The position numbers and the translations under genes were made by a program. Positions 56,812-64,000 of a stretch of 64,000 nt of DNA are shown here, in pieces. This stretch comes from Ananas comosus (Eukaryota > Streptophyta > Magnoliopsida > Poales > Bromeliaceae). Positions within the stretch are counted from its first letter, which is position 1. Each line of letters begins with the position of its first letter. The notes under the pieces were generated by a model. The model saw only the letters and a list, made by a program, of their open reading frames with translations, had not been told where the DNA came from and made no database searches. The stretch is from NCBI RefSeq assembly GCF_001540865.1, contig NC_033622.1, positions 13,770,797 through 13,834,796 on the forward strand, written 5' to 3'.

Positions 56812-59800
56812 TTAGGCACTCATCCCTGAAGGTAATGAACTATTTCTAACCGCGGCCTTATCTGTAAGAAAGCTTTCAATCTTCACAAACGCCTGCACGA
56901 GAAAGCAACAAACCGTTCGTTAGCTGCCTGTTCAGCAATACATTTACTTGGTAAAGAAATTTAAAGGACCAACCTACTTTGCTAAAGCAAATAGAGCAAT
57001 AAGTTGAGAAGAAGGATTGAACGTGAGAGCATGCATTATACCTCTATAGCAATAGCAGTTGGTGTGAGAGCAGAAACATCTTCGTGGCCCTGCTTTGTTG
57101 CAATATCTGCATTAATGGTTGAATAATTAATGGTAGGGTACACCATGCTAGTGCTCAAATAGGACCAAAAGGTCTAATCTATCAGCATGTTATACGTAAC
57201 ACAATCAGTTTATGAAGAATAATTGTCCTGCGAAAATATGCATATGTTTTGTAGCATGTCTCTTTACTGTAGAAACAGAACATCATGCTAAATAGAAAAA
57301 GAAAAAAAGCAGAAAGGAACAAGAAAATTTTTTGATTTATATGATTTCAGCAAACAATTCCAATCTAACCAAGCAGACTCCGAAGTTCGAACTAAAATGA
57401 GAAAAACAAATTAGATTGACTAACAATATAATAGCATTGTACTTTCTCTGAAACATACGTTCAAGGGAGACTCTTGCATCAGCATTGGCATAGGCGTCGC
57501 CCCTTTGCTCAGAAAGTGCAGAGAGCCTAGCAAAAGCCTGCAGCAGAGAGTGTTTTAGGTCCCATATCCACACTGTGCAAGCATAGAAAATTAAGCTTTT
57601 GTAATCATGAATAATTGACAGCATCCAAAAAATTAGATACCAAGACGTTGCTTATAGGCATTGCAAAAAATACCATTGAAGATAAAGGCTGAACAAAAGT
57701 TTAGTTATGGCTAATAAAAGCGCCAGTTACGTTTGACAGGTAAATGGAATATTAAGGTCATGGCTACTGCAGCACATATAGCAGAAATTTTAAAGTAAAA
57801 TGTTAACAGCCCAATCGAGTTTTGAGAGGGATAAATCCAGTACCTTCATGTAAGGATCACCAGAATCTTGATGCAAAAGAGGGCGAGAAGCAGTTCCCAC
57901 TGCAGCAATTCGGCGTGCCAGAGCTTCCAAAGGAACATCCAACCAAACTGTTAACCCCTGTTTCATATACTTCCTGATAGTTCATAGTATTAATGTCAAG
58001 TTTTTGTGATTTTCTAGAAACAACACTATGATAGTTCATCGGATTAGCTACCAATTGATTGGACGAATCACAGCACCACCTCCAGTTGCAACAACTAATC
58101 GGCGCATCGAAGACAAGTCCCTTAGCACTTCACTCTTCAGAAAGGGAACAAACAAATTGGCATGTTAGAAACCTTGCTTTTCCTCTTATTAGGGAAAATA
58201 ACAACAGACATCTAGTCTACCGGTCCAGCTATTATGATAGTTTAATAGTTTAAAATTTAACAGGCAATAACAAATTAAGGATTTCAAGAAAGAACAGGAT
58301 ATCGTGATTTGGGATCATTCTCAAGTGTTAAGCTTTGAAGTTCGACAGCAATGGACAGCATGAACTACCTCATTATCTCTGAAGAATGCTTCGCTATGCA
58401 ACTTAAAAATCTGAGCAACAGAAGATATGCCCACAGCCTGCTCAACCAATTTGTCACTGTAACACCAATAGAATGATTAAAAAAAATCAATAACTAGTGC
58501 CTAAAGAAGTCCTTAAGAAAGGACTTTAAGTCATTTGAGAAAGGGCTCTAGTAACTCTGACAGCTGACGTAATTCTAAAAGAAAGACAAACCTGTCAAAG
58601 AAAGAATAACCTAAAACTTCGGACAATATCTTTCCCACTGTAGTCTTTCCAGAGCCCATCATTCCTGTATACAAGAATCCGATAAATCGAGCAACTGAGT
58701 AACGAAAAAGGGAAATGCGACCTAATGTTACAGAGACAATAGTTTGAAAGGAAATCTAACCAACAAGATAAATACATCGTCCATTCAAGTAGGGCAGCAC
58801 ATCTTCTGACTTTCTCTGCAGTTAAGCAATAGGCGATCAATCAGTTGCTTCGAAGGAGAAAAAAACAACAGAATGTATCCTCTTCAAATCGCAACATAAA
58901 AACAATCCATTAACGATTTGGTTCCTAACCTTTAGTACGAGGGCTTCATCAACGGAGTTGTGGATGCTCTCAGTACCTACATCTCATTAAATAATATGAT
59001 AAGATTAATTTGAAAGAACAGTACAGAGAAGTTACCATGCATTACTAAGTCACCAGACAAACAGAGAGATCATAGAACACAAGTTTGTTATTCAGACAAA
59101 AAAAAATTAAAATCAGTCATAAAATTTTGTTCATTTCTCCCTTCATATGTCTCATTCTCAATAAGTACTAAAGACCTACACTACAATAAAGAAATAAGAA
59201 AGATCGTCAATGCCTGTAAAACCAACATTCACAAAAAAGGGACACAGATATTTCTTGTAAGCAATCCCTTATTTCCATGTTCAGTCATTTTAGCCTGAAG
59301 CAATAGGACAACAAAGATAAAACAAACCATGAGTTGACATATTAAATCAATGAAATTCATGTGTATTCATTTCTAGCAACAGTATTCATGAGATGCAGTA
59401 GACCAAGTTTATATTTCTCAAGCTTTGATACTTTGGCTAGATATATACATAGGGAAAATAAAACTTCTATAATTTAACCTTCTCCAATTACATAATAATA
59501 GATTCACCAGGACAAGAACTTACAAGATGAAACGTTAAACATGTAAAAAGTATTTCTAAAACATGGACCGAACCTTGTAACAATATTTCCCCTCACTAAC
59601 CAAAAATTCCCTACCGACCACATGCATGATGCAAAAGAGGTTCTCTATGGATTTTCAGCAAACACCTAACACACATAAAACATTGGATACAAAACGCATT
59701 TGCTTGAGCCAGAGGTTCAGGTATATCCCAACTTGAGAGATCTGCTTTACAACTAGTTTAAAGAGAACGCTAAACATCATAACGCCCACAAATTATGTAC

Positions 59801-60172
59801 ATTACTATTACTAACAAGGGACAATAGAACCAAGGTAAATTGCATAGATCAAGCATCTGAAAGCCTTTTAGATCATTCTTATGCACATAGTTTCCCAAAT
59901 GAATCAGGAATTTCTTTAAAAACAATGTATAATTGTCGTAAAGGCAAGAAAATACCTCCCGATTTCTTGTAACAGCAAGAAATCTTCGGCTCGAGCTTTC
60001 CGGATCGAATCGAAACTCGATGACACCGTGAATCTATCAATCCAAGCGATTGAACTCGTTTCTTTTCCCAAATCCCACTCTGGAACCTCGAGAAACCCTC
60101 CGATCTCCTCCCTCCCTTCTCCGAGCCGATCCACGAGCTCGATTTCAGGCTCAAAGCCGCGCTCGCCTCCAT
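56812..60172 (-). CDS. SK: Shikimate kinase, chloroplastic, 305 aa, 10 coding exons
   Basis: Exons in transcript order: 59956-60172, 58930-58976, 58761-58815, 58592-58664, 58369-58456, 58052-58134, 57844-57973, 57459-57537, 57042-57106, 56812-56892. All introns are GT-AG and the frame closes exactly (918 nt). The enzyme phosphorylates shikimate at O3 with ATP, the fifth step toward chorismate and aromatic amino acids. Residues 1-70 are a Ser/Arg-rich plastid transit region. Walker A is GMMGSGKTT (107-115); D130/D132 in FFDSD, R157 in FFRDNE and the G-rich shikimate site ATGGGAVIR (176-184) follow. The lid Arg is R218 in SRPLL, and the C-terminal [20 protein letters not shown] segment is typical of plant SKs. 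All active-site residues expected are present. Start chosen as the ATG giving [13 protein letters not shown]. Confidence 0.92.
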
Positions 60173-60367
60173 GATTCACTCGATCAAATCAAAATATCGG
60201 TACAAGATTGAACGATTCCTACCCTTTCAAAGGAACTCATCTAGGGCTTCGTCGCCGATCGAGAGCCCGAGCTTTGCCATGGCTCCCGAAGCTCGATCGA
60301 TGGATCGATGGCCCAACCCCGCAATGCGGCACACGATAGGGATCGGATCATCGGAGCGGCACACGGT

Positions 60368-60402
<35 letters not shown>

Positions 60403-60942
60403 TTTGAACTACATATAATAAAGAAGGAATATACCCGGTCGCCTCGCGCGTTTGAGTAAATTGCAAATGTGGAAATATGAAATGACCTAAATAGCCCTCG
60501 CATATCCCTCTTGACGCCCCGCGACTGACGGGAAGGAACCGAGGGTATTTTCGTCCAACTTGGAGCCAGGGGTTCGCTGCGGAGGAGAGAGAAAGAGGAG
60601 GCACAACTACCCCACCACCCACCTCCGCCACGTCGGACGAGGGGGGCGGTGGTATTGCGTGTAACGGTTGCATGTAATTGGTGTTACACTGACATGTTGG
60701 CCCCACAATTTGTAGGGCCCGCTCTCTGTTTCATAGACGTGATATCCAAGCGTTACATTATAATAATACGAATATAAAAGCATGTTCGGTTCATTTGTTA
60801 AGTGTGAATTTTTTTTGTTTGTTAATATATTATTATTATTATTATTATTTAATATTAATAATTATTTTCTGTTTTAAAATTAGTTTAGGTAAAAAATTTG
60901 AGCATTAGCAGTAATAGCAAGAGTCTATGTTTAGTGAGTTCT
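60173..60942. other. Shikimate kinase promoter/5' flank
   Basis: It includes a (GA)n run at 60367-60394, i.e. (CT)n on the gene strand, likely in the leader or core promoter, and a moderately GC-rich patch to 60660. The rest to 60942 is AT-rich. No other gene is convincing. Confidence 0.5.
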
Positions 60943-61870
60943 ATTTTTTGAAAAAAAGATAATATGCTATTCATTTTATTTATTAGAAAGATGAATTAGT
61001 TGAAACAAATTGAATCAACTAGGGCCTCGTAGAAAACAAATCACCCGAAAAAAAAAAAAAAGAAAAAAGTACACCATTCAAAGGTAGATCCCACTGATGT
61101 TAATCCCACAGCTGTAGCTAGCTGTTACTGTGGCGGCGAATGGCGGGAGGGGTGAGAACCCACAGCTTCGTCCAAAGGTTAATGGAGTGAATTGCAGCCA
61201 GAGGGTTAGCCTGGGCCTTTCTAAAAATTACGTCATTCCGGACATTCCAGGCGGACTACTAGTAAACTGCAAGTCTGGCTAATTTAGAACGGTGGGAACG
61301 ATTTCCTTTCCGCTCCATCCATCTACCCCAAACAAAAAGTACATCATCCCCCAAATCGTCAGGTTGGAGATCATCTACCGTTGGACATAATCAAAAACCT
61401 GGTAAAAACACAATTCATATAAAGGTGATTCACCGTTTCCTCCTCCACCCCACATAGCGCGTAGACTGTGTTTCCGATCTAACCTCGTTTAAGAAAATTA
61501 TCGGCGGTAATGTGATTTTTCTTAAGTATGAGCCAACAAAAGACTTTGACTTTGAGGAGAATACTAAGTTACCAAATCTTGTCTGCTTGGTCGTCCCTAA
61601 TGCCTCCGTTGCTCAACATCATATAGGTCGACTTCACCGTGAATTTTCTGTCCTGGCTCCATCGCCAAAAAACACCATCCGGCCTCTGTTCTGGTCGGAA
61701 AGCGGATATTCGCTCAACGAGATCTGCGAAGCTAGGGCATAGGCCATACCCCGACAAATTGATGTCCCCTAGTATCCTCCTCCAATCCCAGCCATTGCTC
61801 CCAGGCATTGAGCGATTTTCAAGTAGAATTTGTTGAGGGACAATAATATACCTCAAACAAGTAGAATTTT
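60943..61870 (-). mobile_element. Decayed 5'-truncated LINE with zf-RVT domain
   Basis: Reading leftward from about 61856 the frame gives PDGVFWRWSQDRKFTVKSTY then DDQADKIW. In the next segment come TVYALCGVEEETVNHLYMNC (61395-61470), the zinc-knuckle of plant LINE ORF2 proteins (the LC-x-C---EET--HLF-C pattern). The frame shifts between these pieces and an in-frame TAG stands where a Trp codon is usual. The 3' end carries the dispersed tail block and an inverted poly-A (plus-strand T-run near 60943-60950; GATAATATGCTATTCATTTT). No reverse-transcriptase core remains. Confidence 0.8.
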
Positions 61871-64000
61871 ATTTTGTCCCAAGGAAGAAGATCAAAAGGG
61901 GAAGGCGTAGAGACTAAAAACAAAAAGATAAAAACACTTTAGGTTCCTCAGGTTGATTGTAAATCATTACTGTAGTTAAAAATGCTATAATTTATAAGGA
62001 GTCATTAATTCAAAATTTTCGTCAAAATTTTCGACCATCATCACCAACATGGGCTATCTTGGGTCAAAAGAAGAAAAGGTCGGTACTAGACAAGCCTAAA
62101 ACTCAAATTAGGAAACAATCACTCAAACTTTGAAAACTCAAATTAGGAAACTATCACCCAAACTTTGAAAATTATTGGTTACAAATATTTTTCGTTACAT
62201 AAAAAAAAGGATATATGTATAGTATGATGACGCATTATCGTTACAATTATTAATTTAACCCTACATAGTCACGATCACTTAACTTCGCAAGCATCTCAGT
62301 ATTACAACGGGTGTAAGGATAGCTTTTTCCATATTTGCTAGCTAGTACTTTTGAAATTACAGCTCTTCAAGATAGAAAGGGTCATACTCAATTTTTTTAT
62401 AAAAAAAAGGACATTTAGGGTTTAAGGGTTAATTAACAAACAGGTAATAAATGATTTTAAAAAGATGTTCATTGGTTCTTTATATAATTACTTATAATTT
62501 TATTTGTATACAGTAGGATTATTGTGGCGATAGGAATCAATCATTAGCTAAATGTAAATGTTAGTAATTGAAAGCAACGACAAGTTATAAACTAAAGCAC
62601 TTTGTATGAGTGTACACGAACATATGAAATATTAATTTAGACTTCATTTAGAAATACATCATGTATGGTTAAAAAGTACGATTTTAAAATATTTTGTTTA
62701 TTTTTGTAAAAGATACTGAGTTGTATAATTCATATGCTTTCATAGAAAAATAAAAAAAAAAAAATTACACTTTTAGCCTAACTATTTTTACTTAATAAGA
62801 TTAGATAGTCGTCTAAAGCAAATAGGTCCTTAATATATACATATTTTAAAAAAGCATATTCAGTTTGTGAAGCAAAAAATCATGTATATTAATAGAAATA
62901 GATGTGTCATGATTCATGTTGTTTCAATTATATAGCATAAATATATTTAAATTATTTTTAAATTATTTTCTATCAAGAGTTGTCACATGGGGAACATTAT
63001 ACTGAACATAAGCTTTGGTAAAATGCATGGTTCACAAAAATACATAAGTGTCACGTTGGAAATAGGTGTCTCCACGTAGGCGTACTAAATCCAATCTTAT
63101 CCACACTGTGTTGTGGTGCTCCGCGGAGGATATTTGGTGCATACTAAACTGTGCCCAGAAAATATGTAGTGATTTTATGTGGCTGAGAATAGGTCCATGT
63201 TCCTAATTTGTACCAAACTAGTTGCTTGTGTGCTAAAGTACACTCCTGGCTAGTATTGTACTATTGTGGCAATTTTTCCTACATTGATAAGATTCAAACA
63301 AGTTGTGTGATTAAATTATTTGGTTGGTGGTTGGAATCGTTGGATTCTCTTTTTCTTTCTCCTTTTTCTTTTTTTGTCTTTCTAAGTGCATGCGCGTGCG
63401 CGTGCATGTACGTATGTGCGTTCATTTTTATTTTTAAATATTTTTAAGTAAATAAAGATATCTGTTGAAGCGTTTGACACATTAATAAATGCCAAATGCA
63501 TGTTCTGCTCCTTGATAAAAAATTTAATAATTTTAAAAATATAAATAATAGTTTATAAAATAGCACTATAAAAAATTAGAAAAAACTTAATATCCATACA
63601 AAGCCAATGTGAATTGACAGCTCATAATTTCATATAAAGGATGTAATTAAAATTGAAAGCTCAATTTTATTTTTTATATTATTTTGAATTTATATTAAAA
63701 TTATGAGCAATGCTTCAATACACCATAAGTATTAAAATCAAACTCTTAATTAGTAAAAAGTATAGTTGGATTTTACATAAAGTAACCCATTGAACAGGTT
63801 ACCGATTTGAATTAGTTAGTTTGATAATATTGAAAAAAAAATAGTAGTATATACCAAATTTGTTGGCATTCTATAATATTAAGTATCTTATTTAGTTTTG
63901 TTACTTAACAAATTAAATAATACCCAATTTGTTATCCAACTCAAAAAAATTATTGAATTTAAATTTAAGTTTTGAAGTTGGTATTGTAATGTAAAATTTT
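61871..64000. other. AT-rich intergenic DNA to the window end
   Basis: No gene or complete mobile element recognised. It contains a 35-bp tandem pair at 62101-62170 (ACTCAAATTAGGAAAC, CAAACTTTGAAA) and (TG/CG)-rich GCATGCGCGTGCGCGTGCAT near 63390. Confidence 0.5.

Noticed and set aside
60227..60706. 159-codon minus-strand open frame upstream of shikimate kinase
   Set aside because: It includes the (CT)n leader and overlaps the promoter; the translation is low-complexity and unrelated to the kinase frame.

Overview
The window is nuclear DNA from a flowering plant, most likely a commelinid monocot. Coding exons are GC-rich in an AT-rich background, the spliced genes have short GT-AG exons, and TIR transposons and LINE 3' tails are abundant. 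Pineapple or a relative is a guess from the general look, not something the sequence proves. Single N characters at 529, 4716 and 8439 mark unresolved assembly joints.

Layout. 0-5.1 kb: two minus-strand BAHD acyltransferase paralogues, one cut by the left edge and both broken at an N beside a poly-A/T run. 5.5-7.0 kb: a complete Pack-MULE (94-bp TIRs, perfect 9-bp target duplication) carrying pieces of a U-box E3 ligase gene and a PPR gene around an imperfect palindrome. 7-14 kb: MITEs and LINE tails. 14.06 kb: a small intronless ERF transcription factor. 17.6-29.4 kb: a diverged tandem segmental duplication; each copy holds a two-exon minus-strand gene that reads as a precursor of a plant elicitor peptide (PROPEP). 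29.5-30.6 kb: a MIZ1-like (DUF617) gene with an in-frame His/Ser-rich tandem repeat. 32.8-40.7 kb: three plus-strand three-exon micro-genes with matching exon phases and Pro-rich tails ending in QTN, EHN or QHN. I interpret these as a second, more diverged PROPEP-like set. 42.9-60.2 kb: three genes for plastid proteins: SEP2-like stress-enhanced protein (+), an ABC1K3-like kinase with 21 coding exons (+), and shikimate kinase with 10 coding exons (-). 60.9-61.9 kb: a decayed 5'-truncated LINE. The rest is AT-rich with no gene I can support.

Most notable: a cluster of about five unusually small peptide-precursor genes in 22 kb, made only of exons too short to stand out as ORFs. They resemble PROPEPs: no signal peptide, an amphipathic N-terminal helix, and a C-terminal Pro/Gly/His/Asn-rich tail. 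In the second minus-strand copy the stop codon is lost, adding 11 residues after the HHH end. In the last plus-strand copy the canonical three-exon splice is out of frame with the conserved tail. The cluster therefore appears to be both expanding and decaying. All functional calls rest on reading translated sequence and remembered family features; no database search was possible.
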